The notes beneath the pieces are model-generated. The model was not told the DNA's origin. It saw nothing but the letters and a program-made list of their open reading frames with translations, and did no database searches. Below are positions 1 through 9,237 of a stretch of 64,000 nt of DNA, one piece after another. The translations under genes were made by a program, and so were the position numbers. The stretch lies in NCBI GenBank assembly GCA_964439395.1, contig CAYTNV010000020.1, positions 1 through 64,000 of the forward strand. Reading direction: 5' to 3'. The DNA comes from JAUUSJ01 sp964439395 (GTDB lineage Bacteria; Bacillota; Clostridia; Lachnospirales; Lachnospiraceae). Each line of letters opens with the position of its first letter. Position 1 is the stretch's first letter.

Positions 1-473
1 ACCATTGTTTCCATTCTTACCTTAAATTCTGGAATTCTACATTCTTCCTCCATATCATCTGGCAAATTAGTTGACACTAGTTTTGTCTTATCTGGAAAAT
101 AATATACCTTTGCACAACCTTGATTAGCTGGGACAAAACCCCATTCCTGCGTCATCAACTCATAGAAAAAACTTAATACTCCAGACTTCGGTAAAAGTTT
201 TTCCGAGTCATAAGTAGAAGCCTCTTTTAGATTAATCTGTGCTAAAAACGATAATGGTCTATTTTTCTTCACTTCATCATACGCCATTCCCTCATAATAA
301 GGCCACTCAAAATCCAACGGCAAATCTGGCTTTCCACCTATCTTACTTCTACCTATCGGCAATGGCTCATCTACCACTTCCTCATAAGAAATGCGAATTT
401 CTTCTTTCTTTATCTCCCTAAACGCACTAAGAAGCGTATCCCAAGCTTCTCTTTTTTCATCCTTCACAGACAT
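1..473 (-). CDS. DUF1963/YwqG-like protein, partial (C-terminus outside window)
   Basis: Reading the minus strand from ATG at 473 gives an open frame to the window edge (about 157 residues). The start follows an AGAGGGAT ribosome binding site. Visible blocks are GGKPDLP, a few residues on FEWPYYEG, then PLSFLAQINL, SGVLSFFYE and WGFVPANQG. This order (GGxPxLP, FLAQI, LxFF) is characteristic of the YwqG/DUF1963 family, whose biochemical role is unknown. The protein has no signal peptide, so it is probably cytoplasmic. The C-terminal part lies outside the window, so integrity cannot be judged. Family assignment comes from remembered motif order, not a search. Confidence 0.75.
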   Translation of the reverse strand, partial: MSVKDEKREAWDTLLSAFREIKKEEIRISYEEVVDEPLPIGRSKIGGKPDLPLDFEWPYYEGMAYDEVKKNRPLSFLAQINLKEASTYDSEKLLPKSGVLSFFYELMTQEWGFVPANQGCAKVYYFPDKTKLVSTNLPDDMEEECRIPEFKVRMETM

Positions 474-841
474 ACTTATCCCTCTTTTCTATTCATATAT
501 CAACGATACCTTCCGTCTTCTGGTACAGATTCTATCATACTCATGCAGACTTCTTATTTGTCATCAACAAATACCCGTTTCATCCCATACAAAGGGAACT
601 GCATTAGTCAGCGGTGCAAGCAGATCAAGCTTTAAACATGAGTTTGATGGAAATGTAACTCCAATAAGTCATATATTGAGAGTTTTAAACAGCAAAAGAT
701 ATGAGAAAATGAAAGCGTGGTAATTCAATATAGCGTAAAAATGAGATTTATTTTTCAATATCCTCTTTATTATATAGAAATATAAAATTTTCCCATATAT
801 ATCTTTTCTTATACACGTTCTATTTGTGAAATTAAGGGGCA
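474..841. other. Intergenic region with a short orphan coding-like stretch
   Basis: No convincing gene is seen between the YwqG-like gene and yjdF. On the plus strand, roughly 591-723 reads as an uninterrupted stretch that ends with ILRVLNSKRYEKMKAW and a TAA stop. It has the composition of a protein C-terminus but no start codon or ribosome binding site fits it. It may be a gene remnant; I do not recognise the family. Confidence 0.3.
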
Positions 842-1270
842 TTATCTGCCCCTACGTTTCTCTTTTCGTTTTTGCTGTTTTAACTCAAAGATTCTCTGTT
901 TCTTAACATCCCTTTGTTCTTTACTAATGTTCTTGCGCTCCAGCTTATTTTCTTCTCTTTGCAATTTCAAAGCCCGCCAGGCCTTTGTGCCAACACCATT
1001 TTGCATTGTTTGCTTTCGAGCCTCTTTTTGTAGTCTCTTGGGATTAACAGATTTTTTCTTCAATATCATGTCAACATCTGGACTAAATTTCAAACGATGG
1101 TAATTTTCCAAAACAAACTTCCAAATCTCATAATCCTTTGGCTCTGCTCCAAATGTCACCTTGCAAACAGAAAGCTTTTCATCCTCCATTCGCTCGAAAA
1201 CACCGACCCAGAACGGATTTTCAAAAAATACCGTCAAATTTGCTGCTATCTTATTCCTTCCATTGTCCAT
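842..1270 (-). CDS. yjdF: YjdF-family protein (DUF2992)
   Basis: The 142-residue product has the YjdF layout: an N-terminal beta-rich part (NLTVFFENPFWVGVFER, then LSVCKVTFGAEPKDYEIW) and a very basic, Lys/Arg/Gln-rich C-terminal tail of about 70 residues that looks like a coiled coil or nucleic-acid-binding tail. ATG at 1270 is preceded by GGAGGG at good spacing. The biochemical function of YjdF is not established. The gene is known for being controlled by a riboswitch sensing aza-aromatic compounds, and such a leader is present just upstream here, which supports the call. It stands alone on its transcript as far as the window shows. Confidence 0.88.
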   Translation of the reverse strand: MDNGRNKIAANLTVFFENPFWVGVFERMEDEKLSVCKVTFGAEPKDYEIWKFVLENYHRLKFSPDVDMILKKKSVNPKRLQKEARKQTMQNGVGTKAWRALKLQREENKLERKNISKEQRDVKKQRIFELKQQKRKEKRRGR

Positions 1271-1284
1271 AACGAAACCCTCCT

Positions 1285-1395
1285 TAATTATGTTATGAAC
1301 AAAGAATGGACAACCCGGAGGGGCAGGTTACTTACCTCACTATCATAAATGAGACGGCCGGGCTACCTTCCGGCTCTAGCACATTTTTGGGAAAC
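1285..1395 (-). ncRNA. yjdF-motif leader RNA (aza-aromatic riboswitch)
   Basis: The transcript leader upstream of yjdF contains a GC-rich stem region (GAGCCGGAAGGTAGCCCGGC), a GTGAGGTAAGTAACC segment, and CCTGCCCCTCCGGGTTG close to the ribosome binding site. In a low-GC genome such a GC-rich block directly before yjdF matches the known yjdF RNA class in place and general motif order. Boundaries are approximate. I could not run a covariance model. Confidence 0.72.
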
Positions 1396-1490
1396 AATCG
1401 CTTATATTCCCATAGTTAAAACTAAGGGACTTACGCTCTGTATGATAAATGCACATTGCGTTTTTATCTTTGTTTTTATCTTTTAAGAAA

Positions 1491-1521
1491 TGCTGCAAAA
1501 TATAAAATTCACTTTACAGCA
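1491..1521 (-). terminator. Hairpin downstream of mgtE
   Basis: TGCTGTAAA pairs with TTTGCAGCA (one mismatch) around a 13-nt loop, 40-70 nt after the mgtE stop. The following T-run is weak, so termination is uncertain. The left arm with its flank also occurs near 27292. Confidence 0.35.
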
Positions 1522-1563
1522 ATCCCAAACAACTTTGTAAAATTTAGATTTTTTTAATACCAG

Positions 1564-2991
1564 TCATCCAGCCAAATGTAAAATTTGCAATAAGAATATC
1601 CAACTCAACCCATAATATGTTATGACAGCAACCATATCATTTACCGTAGTAATAAGTGGTCCGGATGCCACTGCGGGATCGACATGGATTTTCTCAAAAA
1701 ATAAAGGAATCAACGTACCAACGGCACTTGAGATAACCATCGCAAGTAAAAGTGAAATACCAATACATCCAGATATTGCAAAAGCCATTACTATACTCTG
1801 ACCTTTGATAACGCAAATATATACTCCGAGCAATACAAAAGAAACAATTCCTAATAATAATCCATTAAAAAACCCAACCTTTGACTCCTTTAACACTAAT
1901 TTGATTTTCTGCTTTCCTGTCAATGTCTCATCCATTAATACGCGAATCGTCACAGCCAATGACTGTGTTCCTACATTTCCAGACATATCAAGAATTAATG
2001 ACTGAAAACACATAATTAAAGTAAGTTGTGACACAACTTGCTCAAATATTCCAACGACAGAGGAAACTAACATACCAAGACCTAATAAGACAAAAAGCCA
2101 TGGAAGTCTCTTTCTCATACTCTGAAAGAGAGGTTCCTTTAAGTCTTCCTCCGCAGTCAAACCCGCTAGCTTGGCATAGTCTTCGCCCATCTCATCATCG
2201 ACTACCTGTATAATACTTTGCGAAGTGATAACGCCCAGCAAATGATTATTATTATCAAGTACTGGTAATAAATCCTCGGAATAATCTTTTAATTGCTCTA
2301 TACAATCATCAATGTTTTCACGACCATATACATATGGATATGACGTCATAATCAAAGATTTTAAATCAGAATCCTTTCTGGCAATAATTAATTCTTTTAG
2401 GTCAATTGCACCATAAAATACTTCTGCCTCGTCAACTACAAATATTGTTGATATATTATCGTTCGTTGAAGCCTGTTCAATAAGAGAATTCATCGCCTGT
2501 CCAATCGTAATACTCTCTCGGATTGAAATATAATTGGTTGTCATCTTACTGCCGATTTCATCATCGTCAAAAGATGACATTAATGCAAGTTCTTTTTTTA
2601 CCGTTTCATCCATGCATTCGATAAGATTATTTTTCATATCCTTATCAAGCATTCTCAAAATTTCTAAAGCAGAATCTGATTCCATACATTCAATAACTTG
2701 AGCCGCCTTCTTTAAATCCATTTCTGCCAAATAAATACAAGCATCTGATATTTCAGCATATTCCAAAATATTTGACATCATGGCAGCATCCAAAATACGG
2801 TACAATTTTTTTCGCTCTGTCGCTGTAAGCATTAATAATACCTCAGCAATATCACTCTCATGATAATCTTCAAGTTTCTCTTGCATTGTATTCGGTGAAG
2901 CATTACTTTTGACAATATCAGTAATCTCACTTACATAATCAGGTTTTAAAAATGTAAGTTTTTCTTTTCCTTCTAATGCCTTCATCTCCAT
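1564..2991 (-). CDS. mgtE: Magnesium transporter MgtE
   Basis: This is a Mg2+ channel/transporter of the inner membrane. An N-terminal helical MgtE_N domain (about residues 25-125) is followed by two CBS domains (about 135-260) that in this family sense cytosolic Mg2+, and a five-helix membrane domain from about residue 300. Family signatures are visible: SGNVGTQS in the first part of the pore domain and DPAVASGPLITTVND near the C-terminus. The frame is open back to a TTG at 3021. However, GGAGG lies inside that extension, 10 bases before ATG 2991, so 2991 is the better start (475 residues). It appears monocistronic and has an unusual inverted repeat in its leader. Confidence 0.9.
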   Translation of the reverse strand: MEMKALEGKEKLTFLKPDYVSEITDIVKSNASPNTMQEKLEDYHESDIAEVLLMLTATERKKLYRILDAAMMSNILEYAEISDACIYLAEMDLKKAAQVIECMESDSALEILRMLDKDMKNNLIECMDETVKKELALMSSFDDDEIGSKMTTNYISIRESITIGQAMNSLIEQASTNDNISTIFVVDEAEVFYGAIDLKELIIARKDSDLKSLIMTSYPYVYGRENIDDCIEQLKDYSEDLLPVLDNNNHLLGVITSQSIIQVVDDEMGEDYAKLAGLTAEEDLKEPLFQSMRKRLPWLFVLLGLGMLVSSVVGIFEQVVSQLTLIMCFQSLILDMSGNVGTQSLAVTIRVLMDETLTGKQKIKLVLKESKVGFFNGLLLGIVSFVLLGVYICVIKGQSIVMAFAISGCIGISLLLAMVISSAVGTLIPLFFEKIHVDPAVASGPLITTVNDMVAVITYYGLSWIFLLQILHLAG

Positions 2992-3051
2992 TTTTAAAAA
3001 ATCCTCCTTTTCCATATTCAATTGTTTTTCTTCGAGAATAGATCTGAAATG

Positions 3052-3143
3052 ATATAGAAGTATTAAGAATTCTTAAGATATTTAAGACATGCTACAATAA
3101 AACGAACAATTGTGAATTCATCCGCCTAGTGATACTTCTATAT
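3052..3143 (-). promoter_or_regulatory. Leader of mgtE with 12-bp inverted repeat
   Basis: ATATAGAAGTAT at 3052-3063 and its exact reverse complement at 3132-3143 would close a 92-nt structure in the mgtE leader. A 14-bp palindrome, TTAAGAATTCTTAA (3063-3076), lies just inside. I could not match the interior to the M-box or other Mg/Mn riboswitches. The rest of 2992-3435 shows only AT-rich sequence with no gene. Confidence 0.35.
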
Positions 3144-3435
3144 AATTTTAAATCTATACAAATATTTCGACTACGCCCATCACAGCTGTCCATTTTATTC
3201 ACCTACCTTTATTTTAATATTATTCTTTTATTAAACCTTATTTTATAAAATAATGCAAGTAAAATTAACATAAAATCACAGTAAACTCATATTTTCTGTT
3301 AATTTATCTATAATCCTACAAATAATCGACTATTTATAGTTGCAATCCAAATATTGCCTAAAAATTCACGACACGTATATTCATAAGCAAAGATTCCATC
3401 CAGAACTTTTACATTCTTTCTATATAGAAAATAGC

Positions 3436-4886
3436 CTATTCTTTCCATTTTGTCCTCTCCTCCATCGTCATCGCATTTCTCCGATATTCACTAGGTGAAA
3501 TTCCGCAAATATTTTTAAATATCTTCATAAAATGTTTCTCATTATCATATCCCACCTTCCGGCTAATATCCAATATCTTTTCATCTGTAGTTTCCAAAAG
3601 CCTTTTTGCCTCTGCAATTCGAATATCTTTCAAATAATTAACAAAATTAATTCCTACACAATCTTTAAATGCAATCGAAAATAACGAATAATTCATTGAG
3701 ACATAATTAGATACCATTGCCATATTTAAATCCTTATCAAAATTATTCTGAATATACTTTTGTGCCTCACGAATTTTGGCTTGAGTCTGATTTCCTCCAA
3801 ACTGTTCCTGCATATTCTTCCACGCTTCTCGCATCCACTTTGTCTGTACCGCCACATAATCGCTCGCCAACGTCCAATACAGTGGTTCCTTCCTTCCCCC
3901 TTCAAGTACTTCTCCTGATACAAATTCAGCATCTCAGTCTGAATCTTTGCAGCCATCTTCAAAAGTTCATCCACTTTCGTATCTTGGTGCTTCGCCTGAA
4001 AAAAATATTCAGAAAAGCGGCTCAACGCCGCCTCCGCCTTATCCGTCGGAAACTGCTGAATAAACTGGTCTGAAAATAATTCTGGAATTTCTACTCTTTT
4101 TAATCCTTTTGGAATCTCCTCATAGAAGATGAAAACAACCTCCTTCACAAAGGCATAGCTTCTCGCTTCTATTGCCTCCTGCCATGCGAGACGACATTTT
4201 CTAAAATCCCTATGTACCTCAGAAAATCCTATAGCTGCCTTTTCTTCGCAAGATGTTTTCCATATAAGTGCTTCCTCATTAGTCATAATAAATACTCGAA
4301 ATGTCCCCAACATGCCAAGTTCTAGACGACTATTTTTTATTCCGTCAAATGTACCACTTCCAATTCCAAGTCGCCAATCCTCTCCACAGAAAATACGATC
4401 AAACTGACTTTTTGCTCCTTCCCACTCCTCCTCTGGTATCTGATCGGTTCCCAGAAAATACTTAAGCTGATTTCTAAAGTTCTGACTCTGACATGCCTGT
4501 GTCTTTTCTTGCTTTTGTAATTCTTCTTCCAGTCTCATCAGTATTTTTTCTACCTCTCCCCGCTTCACTGGCTTAAGGATATAATCTTTGACACCGTGCC
4601 GAAGCATAGAAACCGAATAATTAAAATCCTCATATCCACTGATTACAACCACAAGTGGACGTTGTTCCAATTCATCCAGTTTTTCTACCAGTTCCACGCC
4701 ATCCATCTTTGACATACGAATATCGGTAAACATGGCATCTATCTGCTTCTGTCTTAGAATCTGCATCGCCTCCACTCCATTGCGACATTCAATGATTTCT
4801 TCCACCTTTACGCTGCACCGTTTTACCATAGTAGCGATTCCACGACGAATCATTTTCTCATCTTCTACAATCAATAACGTTTTCAT
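3436..4886 (-). pseudogene. YesN-type response regulator (REC + AraC HTH), frameshifted
   Basis: The N-terminal part (from ATG 4886) is a receiver domain: DDE-like acidic start LIVEDEK, phospho-acceptor Asp in MFTDIRM near residue 55, and Lys in YILKPV. A linker of about 250 residues follows. The C-terminal AraC DNA-binding domain (two helix-turn-helices, ending with KIFKNICGISPSEYRR) is in another frame from about 3890 down to 3436. The switch falls at a GGGGG run at 3896-3900; one missing G would explain it. Corrected length is about 483 residues, normal for the family. It is the last gene of the glucan locus and pairs with the adjacent YesM-type kinase. It could be a sequencing error or a true loss of the DNA-binding domain. 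Confidence 0.85.
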
Positions 4887-4911
4887 TTTATTACTCCTAA
4901 CTTCCCATATT

Positions 4912-6726
4912 CTATTGCTTTGACCATTCTTCTAACTTCTTTTCAGTCTTCGGAAGCAGAATACTTACCTTTGTATAACATCCCTCTATAGAATAAAACC
5001 GAAGCCCGTACTTGGAACCAAATTGAATTTGAATTCTATCTTGCACATTTTTCAATCCTATTCCATTGCCAGAACCCCCATTAACTTCAATCTCTCCACG
5101 AAGTTTCCTTTCTAGAAGTTCTAACTTTTGTTGCGACATTCCTACACCAGAATCTGTAATCTCAATTAGATAATCATCCCCTTTTTCAATTCCCTTTATA
5201 TATATTGTCGCATCCTCATCCATCTCCTCAATTCCATGACAAATAGCATTTTCTACAATCGGTTGCAATGACATCTTAGGAATTTGCTGACAGTATACAA
5301 ATTCTGGAAGAGAAACAGATAATTGTATCATAAAATCATAGCGTAAATTCATCAACTGAATATAATTTCGAATATACTGTAATTCCTGGCTAATTTCTAC
5401 AGTGCCAGACACCCACTTCATACCGTAACGCAAAAGTTCTCCCAACGCCGTTACCGCATCTGATATCTCATATTCTTCCTCAATCTCTGCCATCATTTTC
5501 ACAGATTCCAGTACATTATAAATAAAATGTGCATTAATTTGATTTTGAAGTGCCTTAATCTCCGTATTTTTCACTAGCACCTCCCGGTTAATATTCTCTT
5601 GCATCAATGACTGAATCTTATCCAACATCTGGTCAATCTGCCTGCCCAACTCTCCCATTTCATCCATGTCTTTTGCTCCCGCCATTCCAGTTCTAATCTC
5701 TAAATTTCCAGAACGAACTTGGCGCACAGTTTCCAAAATCTGATAAAACTTTTTCAGCAAACTCTGAACCAGGCAGTTAATTGCCAACACCATGATTCCA
5801 AAAATACATAAAAGAACGGCTAATATGATATTTCTCTGCATATTCAGCCGGTGAAGCATTTCCTTCAGACTATTCGCCTGTACATATGTTCCTCGCAGTC
5901 CATCGATATTTTTTACCGTAAGAATCATATCTTCCCCCTGAATTCGAATATGCTTACTATTTCCATCTTCCAAATTTGCCGCTACTTTTAAAATATCCTC
6001 TTGTTTTTCTTCCCATCCTTTCTGACCACCTGTATACACCGTACCGTCTTTTTGAACAAGACACGCCCATATATTAGGGTCAGTATCATACAGATTCGGG
6101 AACATATCCTCCATCAATACCGCAACTTCCACGATTCCTGCCTTTTCACCGTCACTTCCTATAAAATCACTGACAAGTGCCATCAGATGCTCTGACTCAT
6201 TCATCCTAGAATAGGAATGTAGATTATTCGAATAATCATACTGCCACTCTCCCGAATTATATGCCTCATACCAACTCTGCTTCTTAGCTCGTTCCTGTCG
6301 ATACAAAATAGGAATCATCTCTGGAAATGTATCATTCTCTGCATATACACATATATGATAGAGATATGGATTACTATTTACCAAGCGTTCTAACATAACA
6401 ATATTATTCTCAGCAAATTCCAGATACTCTCTTGTGGTAATCTCCTCATTCTTTTTCAGTCTTGTAAGAAACCCCTGTAATTCCTGGCTGTTTAAGAAAG
6501 TTTGAGTGGACATATTACACATCTCCACTATCTTCTGTGCCGCAATACTATTTTCGGACACATAGTAGTCCTCTTTTGCCTGTGCCTGACTAATTAACTT
6601 CTCTTTCATATTCTGAAACAGAACTACCGCAAAAAATGCCATAGGGATAATGACAAGTCCCGCTATGATAATCGTAAACTTCTGATTCAATTTCAATATA
6701 CTAAATTTATGTTTGATTCTATTCAT
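4912..6726 (-). CDS. YesM-family sensor histidine kinase
   Basis: This is the membrane sensor kinase of the glucan locus. TM1 (about residues 16-36) and TM2 (about 297-317) flank an extracytoplasmic sensor domain of about 260 residues, followed by HAMP. The His_kinase domain carries the phospho-acceptor in QINAHFIYNVLES; the usual motif is QINPHFLYN, so Pro is replaced by Ala. A HATPase domain follows with the N-box LQPIVENAICHG and Gly-rich GVGMS and GSGNGIGL. The start overlaps the upstream lipoprotein gene by 8 bases, and the response regulator follows after 25 bases. The overlap suggests it is co-translated with the binding lipoprotein 6719-8296. Confidence 0.92.
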   Translation of the reverse strand: MNRIKHKFSILKLNQKFTIIIAGLVIIPMAFFAVVLFQNMKEKLISQAQAKEDYYVSENSIAAQKIVEMCNMSTQTFLNSQELQGFLTRLKKNEEITTREYLEFAENNIVMLERLVNSNPYLYHICVYAENDTFPEMIPILYRQERAKKQSWYEAYNSGEWQYDYSNNLHSYSRMNESEHLMALVSDFIGSDGEKAGIVEVAVLMEDMFPNLYDTDPNIWACLVQKDGTVYTGGQKGWEEKQEDILKVAANLEDGNSKHIRIQGEDMILTVKNIDGLRGTYVQANSLKEMLHRLNMQRNIILAVLLCIFGIMVLAINCLVQSLLKKFYQILETVRQVRSGNLEIRTGMAGAKDMDEMGELGRQIDQMLDKIQSLMQENINREVLVKNTEIKALQNQINAHFIYNVLESVKMMAEIEEEYEISDAVTALGELLRYGMKWVSGTVEISQELQYIRNYIQLMNLRYDFMIQLSVSLPEFVYCQQIPKMSLQPIVENAICHGIEEMDEDATIYIKGIEKGDDYLIEITDSGVGMSQQKLELLERKLRGEIEVNGGSGNGIGLKNVQDRIQIQFGSKYGLRFYSIEGCYTKVSILLPKTEKKLEEWSKQ

Positions 6727-8296
6727 TTACAATCCCCAGTTTTTCTTTATTATCCTGATACTTACGCTCTGCTGCTTTTACTAATTCTTTATATCCATTC
6801 TCTTCGCGTTCCTTCTGGTAATTAAGAAGCACACGATCAAATTCCTCATCATCCTCTGCCAATAACAAACTTTTCAACGTCTGTCCCCATAGTTTTTTCA
6901 GGATATCATAACGTCTGGCGTTTTCCTCATCTTCTGAAAAATCCAAATCATATTGACCAGTATAAGTGACGTAAGGAAGCGTATACTGTCTTAACTGCAG
7001 TGTTGGGTCCTCTGCATTCTCATACTCCCACTGAAGCTGCATAGCATTATTTTGTAACATCCAGTAGGTATCGTCTGCTCCATATATCTCATCGTAGGCA
7101 ATCCGGTCTTGATTTAAAAGATCTAATACTTCCTGTCTGACCTGAGGCTTTCCGTTTATCATCTCGTACATCTTTCCCTCTACCCCCAGATAGGTCATCT
7201 TCTGTCCCTCTTCGCTAATTAAATAAGTAAGAAGCTTGATAGCCGCCTCTGGATCCTTACAAGTTTTTTGGATCAACGTTACAGTCCATCCGTGGATTCC
7301 TGGAATCGGCAATACTGGATCATCACCCGAGCTATTTTTTGGTCCATCCACCGCAATATAGATTCTCTCTGGATGCGCCTGATTCAATATTTTCTGTGGC
7401 ACAGCAATATCGATATTTTGATAAAAGAGACAAAAATACTGTCCAATAGAAATCTTGTCCTCTAGCTGTGATCTCTTATCAACAAAAATATCATTCTTCA
7501 GGTACCCTTCTTCTTTCATCTGCCGAAATACTCTCAACCATTCCAGATAATCCAAATCCATCTCCCGATCATAATACTGCCCATCCTTTTCATAAGGCAC
7601 CGCAAGGAAGCTCTTTAGATAACCATCAAACGAATTACATCCGTCTTCTGTAAATTCATCTGCACCAATTGGAATTAACGGCTGTCCATCCACATATGGA
7701 AATTTTTCTGCCGCACGACGCACTGCATCCTGGAAGCCTTCTGGTGTCGTCATATCGGGGCATCCTAATGCCTCATAGATATCTTTTCGCACTAGAAAAT
7801 TCTGATTCGAATATATATTTTCGTACTGATTCACATTCTCTGATGTATAAGATGAATTTGGATAGGCGTATAGATTCCCATCCTGCCTAGTATACCACTG
7901 AACAGTTACTTCATTGACCACATCATAAAACTCTGGACAATATTTATCTGCCAGCTCGTTCAGCGCATACACCTTATCCTGCTCAATCAGTTCCCCATAC
8001 TCATTTTCCCACCAACCCAGAGTTACCAAATCTGTGAGAGTATCCGATGCTATCATCGCATTGATTTTCTCCTGTTCCGATCCCTTCGGGGCAATAAACT
8101 TAATCGATGTATGCGTTTTTTCCGTAATTGCCTGTGATACCATATTTTCTCCCCAAGTAGTAGAATACCATGAAAAATTCACATACCAATTTAAGGTTAC
8201 ATCTTGTATTTCTTTCTTTATCTCTCTGCCACAGCCATTCAAAAGTACCACTATACCTACCAAGGCTGCACCTATAATCCAAGTACCCTTTCTCAT
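6719..8296 (-). CDS. Extracellular solute-binding lipoprotein (sensor-linked)
   Basis: A signal peptide ends in the lipobox LNGC (Cys about residue 22), so the mature protein is a membrane-anchored lipoprotein of about 500 residues. The body has the type-1 solute-binding-protein fold for oligosaccharides (TDLVTLGWWENEYGELIEQ, then EAAIKLLTYLISEEGQ near the hinge). It is distinct from the second binding protein in the same locus (10226-11624). Its place after the permeases, and its overlap with the histidine kinase gene, suggest it either delivers ligand to the kinase sensor domain or provides a second substrate specificity. This role is inference. Confidence 0.85.
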   Translation of the reverse strand: MRKGTWIIGAALVGIVVLLNGCGREIKKEIQDVTLNWYVNFSWYSTTWGENMVSQAITEKTHTSIKFIAPKGSEQEKINAMIASDTLTDLVTLGWWENEYGELIEQDKVYALNELADKYCPEFYDVVNEVTVQWYTRQDGNLYAYPNSSYTSENVNQYENIYSNQNFLVRKDIYEALGCPDMTTPEGFQDAVRRAAEKFPYVDGQPLIPIGADEFTEDGCNSFDGYLKSFLAVPYEKDGQYYDREMDLDYLEWLRVFRQMKEEGYLKNDIFVDKRSQLEDKISIGQYFCLFYQNIDIAVPQKILNQAHPERIYIAVDGPKNSSGDDPVLPIPGIHGWTVTLIQKTCKDPEAAIKLLTYLISEEGQKMTYLGVEGKMYEMINGKPQVRQEVLDLLNQDRIAYDEIYGADDTYWMLQNNAMQLQWEYENAEDPTLQLRQYTLPYVTYTGQYDLDFSEDEENARRYDILKKLWGQTLKSLLLAEDDEEFDRVLLNYQKEREENGYKELVKAAERKYQDNKEKLGIVNE

Positions 8297-8406
8297 TTAC
8301 CTCTCCTCCCTATTAGTATCATATCATGTCCATCTTCATACCTCAATCCTTTTCAGCAGACAAGCCGCACAACGTTCTATAGAACGCCCTGCGGCTTTAA
8401 CCTTTA

Positions 8407-9234
8407 TTATTCTTTTACGCCTCCTGCTGTAATACTTCCTATAATATACTTTGAGCAGAATGCAAATGCAATCAGAATCGGAATAACTGAGATTGCAACT
8501 GCCAGGTATATTGCTCCCTGATTTCTTGTAATATCCGTCGATGAATTCAGCGATGCAATCATAACTGGAAGTGTGAATTTCTCAGGTGAATTCAATAAAA
8601 TCAATGGAATTAGATAACTATTCCAGTTTCCAATGAACGCACCGATAGACATAGTAGCAATTCCTGGAGAAAGCAGTGGAAGAACAATCTTGTGGAAAAT
8701 CCTAATCTCGCCTGCTCCGTCAATTCTCGCCGCTTCTAGAAGAACTGGAGAAAGCACGGATTCACAGTACTGTTTTAGGAAAAATACAGTTCCTGGAACA
8801 GCAATTGCTGGAAGGATGAGCGGCAGATAGGAATCCACCATATTAAGTTCTGTGATTAAATCATAAAATCCAATCAAACTGAGCTGTCCTGGAATCATCA
8901 TAAAAACAACGATTATTCCAAACAAAATCTTACTTCCTTTAAACTTATATACCGCCATCGCATACGCTGTCATCGCCGAAAAATATGCTGTAAACAATGT
9001 AGCTGGAATCGCAACTAATAAACTATTACGCATTCCTCGGAATAAATCAAAATAACTACTAATAGTTGCCCAGTTGTCAGATAATGCCTTTCCAGGAAGC
9101 AGCGAGAATGAACTTACGATTTCGCTGCCGCTTCGAGTGGCATTGATCATCATCAAAATGAATGGAAGAAGACAACAAACTGCAAGAAGAATCAATGCTG
9201 CATAGAGTATACCTCTCTTAACTTTTGTTCCCAT
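8407..9234 (-). CDS. Carbohydrate ABC transporter permease (MalG type)
   Basis: This inner-membrane permease has six predicted transmembrane helices over 275 residues. The conserved EAA loop that contacts the ATPase is visible (EAARIDGAGEIRIFHKIVLP, about residues 165-185). It is 3 bases downstream of the MalF-type permease 9238-10152, so the two form the usual heterodimer. No ATP-binding subunit is encoded anywhere in the locus. As in many Bacillota sugar importers of this class, a shared MsmK-type ATPase from elsewhere in the genome is the likely partner. Confidence 0.92.
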   Translation of the reverse strand: MGTKVKRGILYAALILLAVCCLLPFILMMINATRSGSEIVSSFSLLPGKALSDNWATISSYFDLFRGMRNSLLVAIPATLFTAYFSAMTAYAMAVYKFKGSKILFGIIVVFMMIPGQLSLIGFYDLITELNMVDSYLPLILPAIAVPGTVFFLKQYCESVLSPVLLEAARIDGAGEIRIFHKIVLPLLSPGIATMSIGAFIGNWNSYLIPLILLNSPEKFTLPVMIASLNSSTDITRNQGAIYLAVAISVIPILIAFAFCSKYIIGSITAGGVKE

Positions 9235-9237
9235 ATC

